This document shows positions 10,841 to 21,063 of a DNA stretch of 64,000 bases, one piece after another. How positions within the stretch are numbered: position 1 is the first letter of the stretch; each line of letters opens with the position of its first letter. Location: positions 124,001 to 188,000 of the forward strand of contig CAVVIQ010000010.1 in the NCBI GenBank assembly GCA_963748385.1, written 5' to 3'. The position numbers and the translations under genes are program-made. The DNA is from Rhodoblastus sp963748385. Its GTDB lineage: Bacteria; Pseudomonadota; Alphaproteobacteria; Rhizobiales; Beijerinckiaceae. Below the pieces are notes generated by a model. It did no database searches, was not told the DNA's origin, and worked only from the letters and a program-made list of their open reading frames with translations.

Positions 10841-13333
10841 ATGACCCTGCCGATCGACGAAGTCTTGCCGCGCCTGGCCCGGACGCTCGCGGAGAGCGCG
10901 CGGGCCGTGCTCGTGGCGCCGCCGGGCGCCGGCAAGACCACCGGCGTTCCGCCCGCCCTGCTCGACGCCAGCAAATTCGCCCCTTGGCGGGAGATGGGAA
11001 GATCGTCGTGCTGGAGCCGCGCCGCCTCGCCGCCCGCGCCGCCGCCGAACGCATGTCCAGCCTCGTCGGCGACCGGCTCGGCGAAACCATCGGCCTGAAG
11101 GTGCGCATGCAATCGCTGAGCGGGCCGAAAACCCGGATCGAGGTGGTCACCGAAGGCGTCTTCGCCCGGATGATCCTCGACGACCCCTCGCTCGAAGGCG
11201 TGGCGGCGGTGCTTTTCGACGAATTCCACGAACGCTCGCTCGACGCCGACCTCGGGCTTGCCCTGGCGCTCGACGCGCAGGCCGCGCTGCGGCCCGACCT
11301 GCGTCTGCTGGTCATGTCGGCGACGCTCGACGGCGCGCGGGTCTCGCAATTGATGCGGGACGCGCCCATCGTCGAATCGCAGGGGCGCGCCTTTCCGGTC
11401 GAAACCGTCTATCTCGGCCGGGATCCGCGCGAAAAAATCGAGGACGCCGCTTTTCGCGCCGTGCGCCGGGCCCTGGCCGAACAGCCGGGCTCTCTTCTGG
11501 TTTTCCTGCCCGGCCAGGCCGAAATCCTGCGGCTGGCCAGAAAACTCGAAGAAAGCCTGAACGATCCGGCGGTCGATGTCTGCCCGCTCTACGGCGCAAT
11601 GGAGCGAGCGGCGCAGGATCGCGCCATCCGCCCCGCGCCGCACGGCCGGCGCAAGATCGTTCTGGCGACCTCTATCGCCGAAACCTCGATCACCATCGAC
11701 GGCGTGCGCGTGGTCATCGACTGCGGCCTCGTCCGCGCGCCGCGCTTCGAGCCAGATCTCGGCCTGACCCGGCTCGAAACCCTGCGGGTGTCGCGCGCCG
11801 CCGCCGACCAGCGCCGCGGCCGCGCCGGCCGCACCCAGCCGGGGCTGTGCTACCGGCTGTGGGAGGAGGCCGCGACCGGCGCCCTGCCGGCTTTCGCGCA
11901 ACCGGAAATCCTCGCCGCCGATCTGTCCGGCCTGCTGCTCGACCTCGCGGCCTGGGGCGCGCGCGACCCCAACGAGCTTCTTTGGCTCGATCCCCCGCCC
12001 GCCCCCGCCTGCGCCGAGGGACGCGCCCTGCTTCAGGAGCTTGGCGCGCTGGACGCCGAGGGCGCCATCACGGCGCGCGGAAAAGCCATGCGCCGCCTGC
12101 CTTTGCCGCCGCGCCTCGCCCGCATGGCGCTTCAGGCGGAATTCTTCGGCGAGGGCGAAAAAGCCTGCGAACTCGCCGTGGTCCTGAGCGAACGTGGCCT
12201 CGGCGGCGATTCGTCCGATCTGGGCGAACGGCTGGACCGCTTCGCGAGCGACAATTCCCCGCGAAGCAGGGACGGACGCCGCCTTGCCCACGGATGGAAA
12301 CATTCCTTGCGCGACGCCGCGCGCGCGCTCGAGGAAAAGCGCGAGGCAAAAGCGCTTTCGCCGGGCGCCCTGGTCGCCCTGGCCTATCCCGACCGCGTTG
12401 CGCGAGCGCGGGGAAAAGCGGGCGAGTTCCTGATGGCCAATGGCCGCGCCGCCAGCCTTGAGCCGCATCTGGCGCTGGCCCGCGCGAAGATGCTGGGCGT
12501 CGCGGAAATTTCCGGTCGCGCTGGCGCGGGCCGCATTCTCGCCGCCGCCGAACTGGACGAGGCGGAATTCGAGGCTTTGTTCGGCGGCGACATCGAAACG
12601 CAGGACGAGACCCGTTTCGAACCGGCGAGCGGCGCCCTGCGCCGGCGCGAGACCCGGCGTTTCGGCGCGCTGACTCTCACTGAACGCAATCTGGCGGTCG
12701 AAGCCACGCTGGAAAACGCGAAAATCCTGGCGCGCGGCGCGGCGACTTTCGGCATCGACCGGCTCGGCTGGAGCAAGGCGCAGAGACAGATGCGCGAGCG
12801 GGTCGCTTTTTTGCGCCAGGCCTTCGCCGGCGGCGAAAATCCCTGGCCCGACCTGAGCGAGGCGGCGCTCGCGAAAAATCCGGAGGAATGGCTCGCGCCC
12901 TTCATTCTCGGGCGGCAGAAACTCGACGAGATCGACGCGGAAATTTTCGACGCCGCGCTGTCCGCGCTTGTCCCGTGGGATCTGGCGCGGCGGCTGGAGG
13001 CGGAGGCGCCGACCCATTTCGTCACCCCCGCCGGCTCATCGATCGCCCTCGATTACGGCGGCGGCCGAAGGTCCCGTCCTGGCGGCGCGGGTTCAGGAAT
13101 TCTACGGGCTTTCGACCCATCCGAGCCTTGCCGGCGGCCGGGTTCCGCTGACCCTGCATCTGCTGTCGCCGGCGCATCGCCCAATCCAGATCACCCGCGA
13201 CCTGCCGGGCTTCTGGCGCGGCTCATGGGCGGCGGTGAAGGCGGAGATGAAAGGCCGCTATCCGCGCCACCCTTGGCCCGACGACCCGGCCGCCGCCGCG
13301 CCGACGACCCGCGCCAAGCCGCGCGGAACCTGA
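10841..13333 (+). CDS. hrpB: ATP-dependent helicase HrpB (two frameshifts)
   Basis: DEAH-box RNA/DNA helicase family; its physiological role is poorly known. It begins at the ATG at 10841 (MTLPIDEVLP) with Walker A APPGAGKTT. The frame is lost at about 10981-10995, where one base appears missing; KIVVLEPRRLAARAAAERM, DEFHERSLDADL (DEFH variant of DEAH), SATLDG and QRRGRAGRTQPG continue in the second frame. A second shift (one extra base, about 13055-13066) moves the HrpB C-terminal domain into a third frame: EFYGLSTHPSLAGGRVPLTL and HPWPDDP, ending at 13333. The two indels cancel, giving 830 residues, normal for HrpB. Both breaks lie in conserved segments, so sequence errors are likely. Confidence 0.9.
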
Positions 13334-13357
13334 GTTCCTGAGGTTATTGCGGTGGTC

Positions 13358-13534
13358 TCACGACCGGCGCGCGGGTCTCGTCCTGGCCCCGGCTGTATCG
13401 CGCCGGCTCCCGGCGGCGGCGGCCTCCATGGGGGAGCGCCCCGGCGTCGACGCGCCGACCACCAGTCCCGAATAAAGGCTCGGCGCGCCGTCATCCTCGA
13501 AAATCGCGCGCAGGATTCTTTTGAAAGCGCCCAT
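13358..13534 (-). CDS. possible small protein
   Basis: A 58-codon frame starting at an ATG with a fair ribosome site (GGAGGGAT just upstream). The product starts MGAFKRILRAIFEDDGAPSL and becomes Ala/Arg/Ser-rich. I recognise no family. It occupies most of the gap between hrpB and the DUF4239 gene, convergent to hrpB. Only the ribosome site and the amphipathic start support it, so it may not be a gene. Confidence 0.3.
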   Translation of the reverse strand: MGAFKRILRAIFEDDGAPSLYSGLVVGASTPGRSPMEAAAAGSRRDTAGARTRPARRS

Positions 13535-13782
13535 GGGATCCCTCCATCGTTGCGATGGCCCCAACCAAAAAAATAGTCTTTCGCGAAAGGATTGCCAGAG
13601 GCTTAACAACAGCGCCAGCCGAAAAAGCAATACACCCCGGCGCCGGCGTTTTCCAGTGTCATTCTCGACGCCTCAAGCAATGCTGGCGCGCAAAGGCGGC
13701 CGATAGGACCGGGACTTGACAGGGCGCCGCGCGCTGCGGCCAAGCTGGCGCCGGACGCGCACGGCGCATCAGGGCGGAAAAC

Positions 13783-14577
13783 ATGCAGAATCCCATCAAC
13801 TCTGTCTTTCTTTTCGTCATTCTCTGCGCCAGCGCCGCGCTCGGCCTCCATGTCCACAAACGCCTGCCAGAGAATCATCGCTCGCCCGAATCCATATCGC
13901 TGATGCAACTCGTGGTGATGCTGCTGGTGAATTTCACCGCCATCGTCCTCGGCCTCCTGACCACTTCGGTAAAGGGGGGATTTGACGCCGCCTACGCCGC
14001 GCGGGCGGACGATGCGGCCCAGATCATCCAGCTCGACCGCTGCTTGCGCGACTACGGCCCCGAGACCGACCGGATCCGCGCCCAGTTGCGCGGCTATGTC
14101 GCGGCGGTGATCGCCAGCACCTGGCCGGACGAGCCGCGCCCGACGGGAGTCGATTATCCCGACATGAAGAAAGCGCCGCGATTTGGCGAGGCCCCGAGCC
14201 TCGCGGGCGTGCTCGGCGACGTCGGCGTCGAAATCCGCTCGCTGACCCCTGCGACCTCGTTGCAGAAAAACGTCGCCGCCGCCTGCGAAGCGCAATATCG
14301 CGATGTGCTCAACGCGCGGTGGAAAGCGATCGCCGCCGAGCGCGCTTCGATCTCGGCGCCCTTCTACTGGGTGCTGGTGTTCTGGCTGGCGATCCTGTTC
14401 GGCTCCTTCGGGCTCACCACGCGGCCCAACGCCACGATCATGGCGCTGATCGCCCTTTGCGCCCTGTCGATCACCGTCGCCGTCTTCGTCATCCTCGACC
14501 TCGACCAGCCCTACGGCGGCCTGTTCGGCATCTCCAGCGCCACCATGCGCCAGGCGTTCGCCGATCTGATGCGCTGA
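13783..14577 (+). CDS. DUF4239 (bestrophin-like) membrane protein
   Basis: A 264-residue inner-membrane protein with two N-terminal hydrophobic helices (about 8-25 and 42-62), a charged middle domain (about 68-185) and two C-terminal helices (about 192-235), ending in the DUF4239-like LDLDQPYGGLFGISSATMRQA. The family is described as bestrophin-like, and some relatives are thought to affect ion flux, but its function is not established. It is preceded by a GGGCGG ribosome-site-like stretch and followed after 118 bp by mtnA; no operon is evident. Confidence 0.8.
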   Translation: MQNPINSVFLFVILCASAALGLHVHKRLPENHRSPESISLMQLVVMLLVNFTAIVLGLLTTSVKGGFDAAYAARADDAAQIIQLDRCLRDYGPETDRIRAQLRGYVAAVIASTWPDEPRPTGVDYPDMKKAPRFGEAPSLAGVLGDVGVEIRSLTPATSLQKNVAAACEAQYRDVLNARWKAIAAERASISAPFYWVLVFWLAILFGSFGLTTRPNATIMALIALCALSITVAVFVILDLDQPYGGLFGISSATMRQAFADLMR

Positions 14578-14695
14578 AAGATCTTGGCGGGCGCGGCAGA
14601 GTTGGCTATCCCGAGGGAGAAATTTTCCTGCCTCACCCGCCGCGCGCCGTTCGGCGAGGCGACGCACACGACGACCGAGCCCCCCGGATTCCGCC

Positions 14696-15771
14696 ATGCT
14701 GATCGACGGCCAGAAACGCACGGCCATCTGGCCCGACCCCGAGGGCCGGGGCGTGTTCATCATCGACCAGACCCGCCTGCCCCATGTGGTCGCGACCGTT
14801 CTCCTGGCGACCTCGACGACGCGGCGCGGGCGATCAGGGACATGCTGGTGCGCGGCGCGCCGCTGATCGGCGTCACCGCCGCCTATGGCCTGGCGCTGGC
14901 CTTGCGCGCCGACGCGTCCGACGCGGCGATGGCTCATGCGGCCGAGGTTTTACGCGCCACGCGGCCGACCGCCGTCAATCTCGCCTGGGCCTTGGCGCGG
15001 ATGACCGGCTTTCTCCAGCCCATGCCTGACGAATTGCGCCGCGACGCCGCCTTCGCCTTCGCCAGACACCTGCTGGAAAAGGATGTCGCCTGCAACGCGG
15101 CGATCGGCGACCACGGTCTCGCCCTGATCCGCGCCATTTCCGAAAAGCGCGGCGGCGCGCCGGTGCGCATCCTCACCCATTGCAACGCCGGCTGGCTCGC
15201 CACCGTCGATTGGGGCACCGCGACCGCGCCGATCTACAAGGCGCAAGCCGCCGGAATTCCCGTCCATGTCTTCGTCGACGAGACCCGCCCGCGCAATCAG
15301 GGCGCATCCCTGACAGCCTTCGAACTCGGCCAGCAGAAAATTCCGCACACATTGATCGTGGACAATGCCGGCGGCCATCTGATGCAGCGCGGCGAGATCG
15401 ACATGGCGATCGTCGGCGCCGACCGCATCGCCGCCAATGGCGACGTCTGCAACAAGATCGGCACTTATCTCAAGGCGCTCGCCGCGCGCGATTGCGGCCT
15501 GCCCTTTTACGTCGCCGCCCCGGTCTCGACCCTCGATTTCGCGCTTGCCGAGGGCGGGCTGATCCCGATCGAGGAACGCGCGCCGGAAGAGGTCACTTTT
15601 GTGCCCGGCCTCGGCGGCAATGGCGAAGTTTTGTCCGTGCGGATCGCGCCAAAAGACACGCCGGCGCGCAACCCCGGCTTCGACGTGACCCCGGCCCGGC
15701 TGGTCAGCGGGATCATCACGGAAAAAGGCGTTTTCGACGCCAGCCGCGAGGGTCTCGCGGGGCTGGCGTGA
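14696..15771 (+). CDS. mtnA: S-methyl-5-thioribose-1-phosphate isomerase (frameshifted)
   Basis: Isomerises 5-methylthioribose-1-phosphate to methylthioribulose-1-phosphate in the methionine salvage (or MTA-isoprenoid) pathway. The N-terminus starts at the ATG at 14696 (MLIDGQKRTAIWPD, IIDQTRLPHVV). One base is missing at about 14806-14810, after which DLDDAARAIRDMLVRGAPLI, LTHCNAGWLATVD, VFVDETRPRNQGASLTAFEL and the catalytic VGADRIAANGDVCNKIGTY continue in another frame to 15771. Adding one G restores VLLADLDDAARA. Apart from the shift all family motifs are intact. No other methionine-salvage gene is adjacent. Confidence 0.92.
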
Positions 15772-16123
15772 TTTTTCCAGTTTTTTTCGCCCGAGAAATC
15801 GATGCGCTCGGCGTTCGCGCCGCTCGGTGACAACCCGGACAACACTCGCGCGGCTGACCGGATACGGGTGCGGCTTCCGCCGTATTCGAGTTCCGATATT
15901 GTCGATGTCGCGTACGTAGACCGCTCCTTCTACACGACGCTGTGAAAGCAAGAACGACCAAGCTTGCGGGCTATGCGAGATACGCCCTCCCTCCGGACAC
16001 CGGCCGTCGGCGATTCGCACGGGAATGCGGCCTGTTTCAGCGGGGTGGTCGCGCATGGGCGCATTTTTGTTCGGACATCAGGCGAACGGGCTTGGGGACT
16101 CAGTCCCGAAACACACCGCAGTC
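15772..16123. other. 352-bp gap between mtnA and a membrane protein gene
   Basis: This convergent gap begins with a T-rich stretch just after mtnA (15770-15788), which may help transcription end, although I see no strong hairpin. The rest has no family I recognise in any frame, no tRNA and no clear repeat. Confidence 0.5.
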
Positions 16124-17977
16124 CTACGTCGCGTCTGCCGGTCCGCTGCTCGCCGCAGCCAGTTTCGCGGACATGCGATCGATTTCGGACTGAAGCGCCT
16201 CATTCCGTCGCCGCAGCGCCTCATGGTCGAGCTTTGTCCAGACATCGCCCGCCAGCGCCGCGAGCTGGGCGAGCGTCGCGCGCTCATCTTCGTTGAGGTT
16301 GGCGCCCGTGGCATGAGGTCCATAGAGGGCGATTGCGTAGCATTCGAAGCGATTTGCGACCGGAACCCCGAAAACCGGCCGTGCGAGCCCGTCGGGAAGG
16401 CCATTGCGTTGCGCGACATCGGTCCCGACGTCAAACGGGCGCAACGCATTCAGGCTCTGCTGCATCCGATCGTCCGGCTCCAGCGTCCGGGCGCTCTGCC
16501 CGTCCCAGCCGCCGGCCCAGGCGCTGCGGCGAAAGATGGCGCCGTCCTTGCGGAAAACGCTGGCGGACGCCAGTGCAAGCCTCTCGCAAACCGCGCTCGC
16601 CAGTTGAGCTTCGATCGCGGCGAAATCCTGCGCCTGCAGGATCAGACTGCCGAGATCCTGACCTGCCCGGGCGACGGCTCGATTGAAAAAGCGGTCGGCG
16701 TGGTGGGTCGCGAATTCATGCAGGCGCGATATGGCGAATAGCACGAGAATGGCGATCGTCAGCCAGACCCAGCTTGGGATCGTCAGGTTTTCCCGGAATC
16801 CTTCACTGATATGCTGAAATTGTTCATGTAAAAACAATGCTGGCGCGCTCAGCAGAAGGCCGAGGATCGTCACGCGACGCAGCGGGATCGCCACGCTGAC
16901 GACCAGCGGCCGTCGCACCGCCTCGAATACGAACAGGCACAGGACGCCATTCACGAGGCGGATCAGATCCCAGAATTCCTCCGCCGGCGATGCTGTCCCC
17001 CAAATGTCGGCGAGGAGCGTCGTCTGTTGTGCGATATCGGCGAGGGTCAAGGAGGGCAGTCCAATCAGACAGCCCCAGATCACCCAGCGAAGGCGTTGAT
17101 AATCCGCAGGCGACTGCTCGCGGCGGCGCGCCAGAAGGATGGCCAGCGCAATGGCGGCTACGACGAATCCGCTCAGGATTCCTGCACGCGTCACCGCCTC
17201 GGTCGGCGCGCCGAAGACATTGGCGCTGGCGAGGGCGAGAAGAATCGCCAACACGATGGCGACCGCGGGCAAGGCCCTTTCGATCGGTCGCCAGCGCGGC
17301 GCGCTTTTGTCTTGCGGCGCCCGCAAGGCGAACAGCAGGAAGCCGGCCAGGCCGGCCCCCTGCGCCATGGCGCCGGCCAGGTTCTGCGCCAGCAAGGCGG
17401 CGGGCGCGGTTTGCAGCCACGCATAATATTGGTAGGACTGCCCGGGATTGAACCAGATGACGTAGAGGAAAAAGCCCCAGGTCATTCCCCCCGGCCGCGT
17501 CCAGACGAGCCACGCGGCAGCCAGAATGACAAAAATAGCCGCGATCTGATCGAGCGGCAGGACGGCCGTCACCCACCACGTGAAGGGCCTCGTCTGGGCG
17601 ATGATCTCGATTTGACGCGCCGGCTTGTCCTCGGTCGCCATGATCGGAAGATCGACGCTTCGGCGATCCTCGACAAGCTGCAATCCTCCAAAGGTCGCCA
17701 GAGCGCTGGCGCATCGGCGCGTGTTGACCGGAATGCAGCGCATTTGCGTCAAGTCGAGGCGATCCCCCCGTCGCAGGCCCGCCTGCCAGGCCGGCGACGC
17801 CTTTTCATCAGGGAACGGCCCTTGCACATCGGTGACAAGGCCGTCGCCATTGGCGGTGAAGCCGAACGAACCGAGAGGATGCGCAAGTCGATAAAGGTCC
17901 GGAACGACCATCGCGAGCGCCCAGATCGTCAACGCGACCAGTAGAATACGGCCCCGGGCGCGCCAGAACCCCTTCAT
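16124..17977 (-). CDS. multi-TM sensor-like protein with PDZ-like and GAF-like domains
   Basis: A 617-residue protein with a layout like a sensor but no kinase, cyclase or other output domain. There is one N-terminal TM helix (about 8-25); a periplasmic PDZ-like region (about 35-115, including SPAWQAGLRRGDRLDL); seven to eight TM helices (about 130-390); a cytoplasmic GAF-like domain (about 430-570, with AIEAQLASAVCERLALASAS); and a short C-terminal coiled coil (RRRNEALQSEIDRMSAKL). The ATG at 17977 is chosen because the hydrophobic domain starts at once; the open frame upstream to 18250 is not protein-like. Function unknown; it may feed an unlinked partner. Confidence 0.7.
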   Translation of the reverse strand: MKGFWRARGRILLVALTIWALAMVVPDLYRLAHPLGSFGFTANGDGLVTDVQGPFPDEKASPAWQAGLRRGDRLDLTQMRCIPVNTRRCASALATFGGLQLVEDRRSVDLPIMATEDKPARQIEIIAQTRPFTWWVTAVLPLDQIAAIFVILAAAWLVWTRPGGMTWGFFLYVIWFNPGQSYQYYAWLQTAPAALLAQNLAGAMAQGAGLAGFLLFALRAPQDKSAPRWRPIERALPAVAIVLAILLALASANVFGAPTEAVTRAGILSGFVVAAIALAILLARRREQSPADYQRLRWVIWGCLIGLPSLTLADIAQQTTLLADIWGTASPAEEFWDLIRLVNGVLCLFVFEAVRRPLVVSVAIPLRRVTILGLLLSAPALFLHEQFQHISEGFRENLTIPSWVWLTIAILVLFAISRLHEFATHHADRFFNRAVARAGQDLGSLILQAQDFAAIEAQLASAVCERLALASASVFRKDGAIFRRSAWAGGWDGQSARTLEPDDRMQQSLNALRPFDVGTDVAQRNGLPDGLARPVFGVPVANRFECYAIALYGPHATGANLNEDERATLAQLAALAGDVWTKLDHEALRRRNEALQSEIDRMSAKLAAASSGPADAT

Positions 17978-18362
17978 GTGATTGAAAACTCCTTGCGTCC
18001 GGCACATGCGACCTCCGGCATCGTTACGCCAGGGCGGACTGAACTCGACGGCGAAAACTCCTCGGCGACGCCGACGAGGCTCACTTGGCTCGCGGGCCCC
18101 ATGAAGCCGACCATTCGCCGGTCCAGGCGACTTTCGCCAACAACTTACTGGCCTGCCGCCGGTTCCATTAAACAACGCTTCTAGTTGTCCACGAAACCGG
18201 CAGCGGTTCAAGCGGGTGAAGCTCCGCAATGACCCGATATTTTTCTCCAATCGGTCAGGGGCCGGCGGCTCGGGTTTGGGCGAGCTCTAATCCGATGAAT
18301 TCAATCCGTATTTTCCGTGCAAAAATCGCGCGCCAAAGCGCCCGCGCCTCCGATGGGCGGGA
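17978..18362. other. 385-bp gap upstream of the membrane sensor-like gene
   Basis: This lies between the 5' end of the multi-TM gene and the 3' region of the exonuclease gene, both on the minus strand. It should hold the promoter of the multi-TM gene. I see no recognisable coding sequence, RNA gene, hairpin terminator or repeat. Confidence 0.5.
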
Positions 18363-18433
18363 TTATTCGCCGGGCTGCCAGTGAAGGGCTTGCAGCGCCG
18401 GCCAGACCTTGCATATCGCTTTCGGCCGCCCGC

Positions 18434-19084
18434 TCAGCCGGAAGTCCATGAGCGCGGCGCTTCGCCGATCCCGTGTTTCAACTGCTGCTCCAACAGGATC
18501 AGCGCGTCGACCGTCATGTCGGCGTCGAGCAGGGCGCCGTGCTTTTCGTCGCGCGCCAGCGTGTCGAGCGCCAACCGGTCGCACATCGACGTCAGCGACT
18601 TCCCGGCGCCGGGATAAAGCTGGGCGAAAAGTCTTTGCGTGCAGATGTAGCGCGCCTCGTCATAGGCGCTTTCGCCCCATTGAATATTTTTCGCGCGGGC
18701 GAATTCGTAATCGAGGAAATCGCGCTCGTTCTTGTAGGCATGGGCGACGATCGGCGCCGCGCCGATGAAATCCCGCACGCGCTCCAAAATCGCGGCAAAG
18801 CGCGGCGCGCCCTTGAGATCGCCCGGACGGATTTGGTGGATCCTGATCGCCGCCGGATCGATCGGTCCGTCCGGGTTGACCAGGCTGCGCCAGCTCTCGC
18901 CCTTTTTCCATGCCGCGCCGTGGCGCAGAATTTCAACAAAGCCGAGTTCGATGACCACGCCCGGCGGCTTCCAGGCGAACGGCTGTTTGCGGATGAATTC
19001 GGCGCTCGGCGCGCGCTTGCCGGTCGTCTCCGCGTCGAAGGCGACGAGCCGGTCGAAGGAATCCAGAAAATCCGGCGTGAACAT
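18434..19084 (-). CDS. 3'-5' exonuclease, DnaQ-like (DEDDh)
   Basis: A 216-residue DEDD-superfamily exonuclease. Exo I is VAFDAETTG, Exo II is AHAYKNERDFLDYE, and Exo III is HGALLDADMTVDAL, with the DEDDh histidine. It resembles the epsilon proofreading subunit of DNA polymerase III but could be a stand-alone exonuclease. The ATG at 19084 (MFTPDFLDSFDRLV) is chosen over an open upstream extension. The end may be artificial: past the TGA at 18434 the next frame continues as protein-like ALMDFRLSGRPKAICKVW to a stop at 18363, so a missing base near 18440-18455 could have truncated the protein by about 25 residues. Confidence 0.8.
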   Translation of the reverse strand: MFTPDFLDSFDRLVAFDAETTGKRAPSAEFIRKQPFAWKPPGVVIELGFVEILRHGAAWKKGESWRSLVNPDGPIDPAAIRIHQIRPGDLKGAPRFAAILERVRDFIGAAPIVAHAYKNERDFLDYEFARAKNIQWGESAYDEARYICTQRLFAQLYPGAGKSLTSMCDRLALDTLARDEKHGALLDADMTVDALILLEQQLKHGIGEAPRSWTSG

Positions 19085-19183
19085 TTGTCTTTTCCCCAAA
19101 GGCGTCCTTGATAGGCCTTCCGCCCGCGGTGGTCGCGGCGAAGCGGGCAGGACCAGGCAGGCGCACACGCGAAGCCGCCCGTT

Positions 19184-19672
19184 TCAGCCCTTCCAGTGCA
19201 GCGCGGTGATCAAAGTGAAAATGCGCCGCGTGGTGTCGAAATCGCAGTCGATCTTGCCGCGCAGGCGCTCGCCGAGCAATTGCGCCCCCTCGTTGTGCAA
19301 GCCGCGCCGGCCCATGTCGATCGCCTCGATCTGGGCGGGGCTCGCGGTGCGGATCGCCGCGTAATAGCTCTCGCAGATCATGAAATAATCCTTGAGGATG
19401 CGGCGGAAGGGCGTCAGCGACAGGATGTGGACGACGACGAGCTCGCCCGCCTCGTCCTGGATGTTCAGCGCCAGTTTCAACTCGCGCAAGGCGATCAGAA
19501 GCCGGTAGGGGCCGCCGTCATGGTCCGGCAGGCCAAAGGAATTCTCCTCGACGAGATCATAGATGGCGACCGCGCGCTCGTGCTCCTGGTCGGAATTTCC
19601 GCGACCGATCGAGGCTTCGTCGAGCGTGACGCCGACGAGCCGATTGCGGGGCTGGCTCTCCTGACGATGCAT
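19184..19672 (-). CDS. UPF0262 family protein
   Basis: A 162-residue protein of the UPF0262 family, found almost only in alphaproteobacteria; function unknown. Recognised from RLVGVTLDEASIGR, QEHERAVAIYDLVEENSF and the C-terminal DCDFDTTRRIFTLITALHWKG. No signal peptide or TM segment. It starts 3 bp after hisD ends, so it is probably cotranscribed with DUF2948 and hisD, an arrangement conserved in the class. The position next to a histidine gene need not mean a role in histidine synthesis. Confidence 0.92.
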   Translation of the reverse strand: MHRQESQPRNRLVGVTLDEASIGRGNSDQEHERAVAIYDLVEENSFGLPDHDGGPYRLLIALRELKLALNIQDEAGELVVVHILSLTPFRRILKDYFMICESYYAAIRTASPAQIEAIDMGRRGLHNEGAQLLGERLRGKIDCDFDTTRRIFTLITALHWKG

Positions 19673-19675
19673 GGC

Positions 19676-20983
19676 CTAGCCCTGGTCGACGCCGGATTCG
19701 AGCCGCAGGGCCACGGAAAGCGCGTGGGCGTCCAGCCCCTCCGACCTGCCCAGCACCACCGCCGCCGGCCCGATGGCCCGCAGGCTCTCCGGCGAACATT
19801 TGAGCAGCGAGGTTCGCTTCATGAAGTCCAGCACATTGAGGCCGGAGGAAAAGCGCGCCGAACGCGCCGTTGGAAGGACGTGGTTCGAGCCGCCGACATA
19901 ATCGCCGATCGCCTCGGGCGTATAGGCCCCAATGAAGACCGCGCCGGCGTTGCGCACGCCCGCCGCGAGTTCTTCCGCCTTCTCGGCCATGATTTCGAGA
20001 TGTTCGGCGGCGATGCGGTCGGCGAGCGGCAGGGATTGCTCGAGCTTTTCGACGACGATGATCGCGCCGAGCTCGTTCCAGCTCTTTTCGGCGATGGCCC
20101 GGCGCGGCAGGCTTTTCAGGCGCTCGGCGACCGCCGCTTCGACCGCGTCGGCCAGCGCCCGGTCGTCGGTGATGAGAATGCTCTGCGCCGCCGTGTCGTG
20201 TTCGGCCTGGGCGAGCAGGTCGATGGCGATCCATTCGGGCCGCGCGGTTCTGTCGGCCAGGATCAGCACTTCCGACGGGCCGGCGATCATGTCGATGCCG
20301 CATTGGCCGAAGACGCGGCGCTTGGCCGCGGCGACAAAAGCGTTGCCCGGACCGACGATCTTGGCCACCGGCCTGATCGTTTCCGTGCCATAGGCCAGAG
20401 CCGCGACCGCCTGCGCGCCGCCGACGCGGAAAATTTCGTCCACCCCGGCGATCCGGGCCGCCGCCAGCACCAGCGGCGGCAGCTGGCCATCGGGCGCCGG
20501 CACGACCATGACCAGGCGCTCGACCCCCGCCACCTTGGCGGGCACGGCGTTCATCAGCACCGAGGACGGATAGGCCGCCGTGCCGCCGGGCACATAGAGG
20601 CCGGCGGACTCCACCGCCGTCCAGCGCCAGCCGAGCTCCACCCCGGCCTCGTCCCTGAAGCGCAGGTCGCTCGGGCGCTGCCTCTCGTGGAAGGCGACGA
20701 TGCGGTCGCGCGCCAGCTCCAGCGCGGCGATCTGCTCGTTGGAGCAGGCGGCGGTCGCGGCGTCAACTTCCGCGCGCGAAACCCGCAAGGTTTCGGGAGT
20801 GAGTTCGATGCGGTCGAAACGGCGCGAATAGTCGATCAAGGCTGCGTCGCCGCGCGCGATCACATCTGCGATGATGTCGCGGACGACATGGTCCACCTCT
20901 TCCGCCGTCTCCCGCTTCATGTGCAGGAGCTGCTCGAATTTCTGGTGAAAATCGCCGGCGGCGGCGTCGAGCCGGAACGGCAT
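19676..20983 (-). CDS. hisD: histidinol dehydrogenase
   Basis: A zinc enzyme that oxidises L-histidinol twice with NAD+ to give L-histidine, the last step of the pathway. The start is the ATG at 20983 (MPFRLDAAAGDF), giving 435 residues, the family norm; the long open frame upstream is antisense-type noise over the DUF2948 gene. Motifs seen: GLYVPGGTAAYPSSVLMNAVPA, KIVGPGNAFVAAAKR, IDMIAGPSEVLI, LLAQAEHD and GGSNHVLPT. It is the middle gene of the DUF2948-hisD-UPF0262 unit. Confidence 0.97.
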   Translation of the reverse strand: MPFRLDAAAGDFHQKFEQLLHMKRETAEEVDHVVRDIIADVIARGDAALIDYSRRFDRIELTPETLRVSRAEVDAATAACSNEQIAALELARDRIVAFHERQRPSDLRFRDEAGVELGWRWTAVESAGLYVPGGTAAYPSSVLMNAVPAKVAGVERLVMVVPAPDGQLPPLVLAAARIAGVDEIFRVGGAQAVAALAYGTETIRPVAKIVGPGNAFVAAAKRRVFGQCGIDMIAGPSEVLILADRTARPEWIAIDLLAQAEHDTAAQSILITDDRALADAVEAAVAERLKSLPRRAIAEKSWNELGAIIVVEKLEQSLPLADRIAAEHLEIMAEKAEELAAGVRNAGAVFIGAYTPEAIGDYVGGSNHVLPTARSARFSSGLNVLDFMKRTSLLKCSPESLRAIGPAAVVLGRSEGLDAHALSVALRLESGVDQG

Positions 20984-21063
20984 GCCCTTTACTCCCTGAA
21001 ACAGGCCAGCGGTTTGGAAGCCGCGCGGGTTTTTGTCAAGCGGCGGAGGGCCCGACTCGGGCT

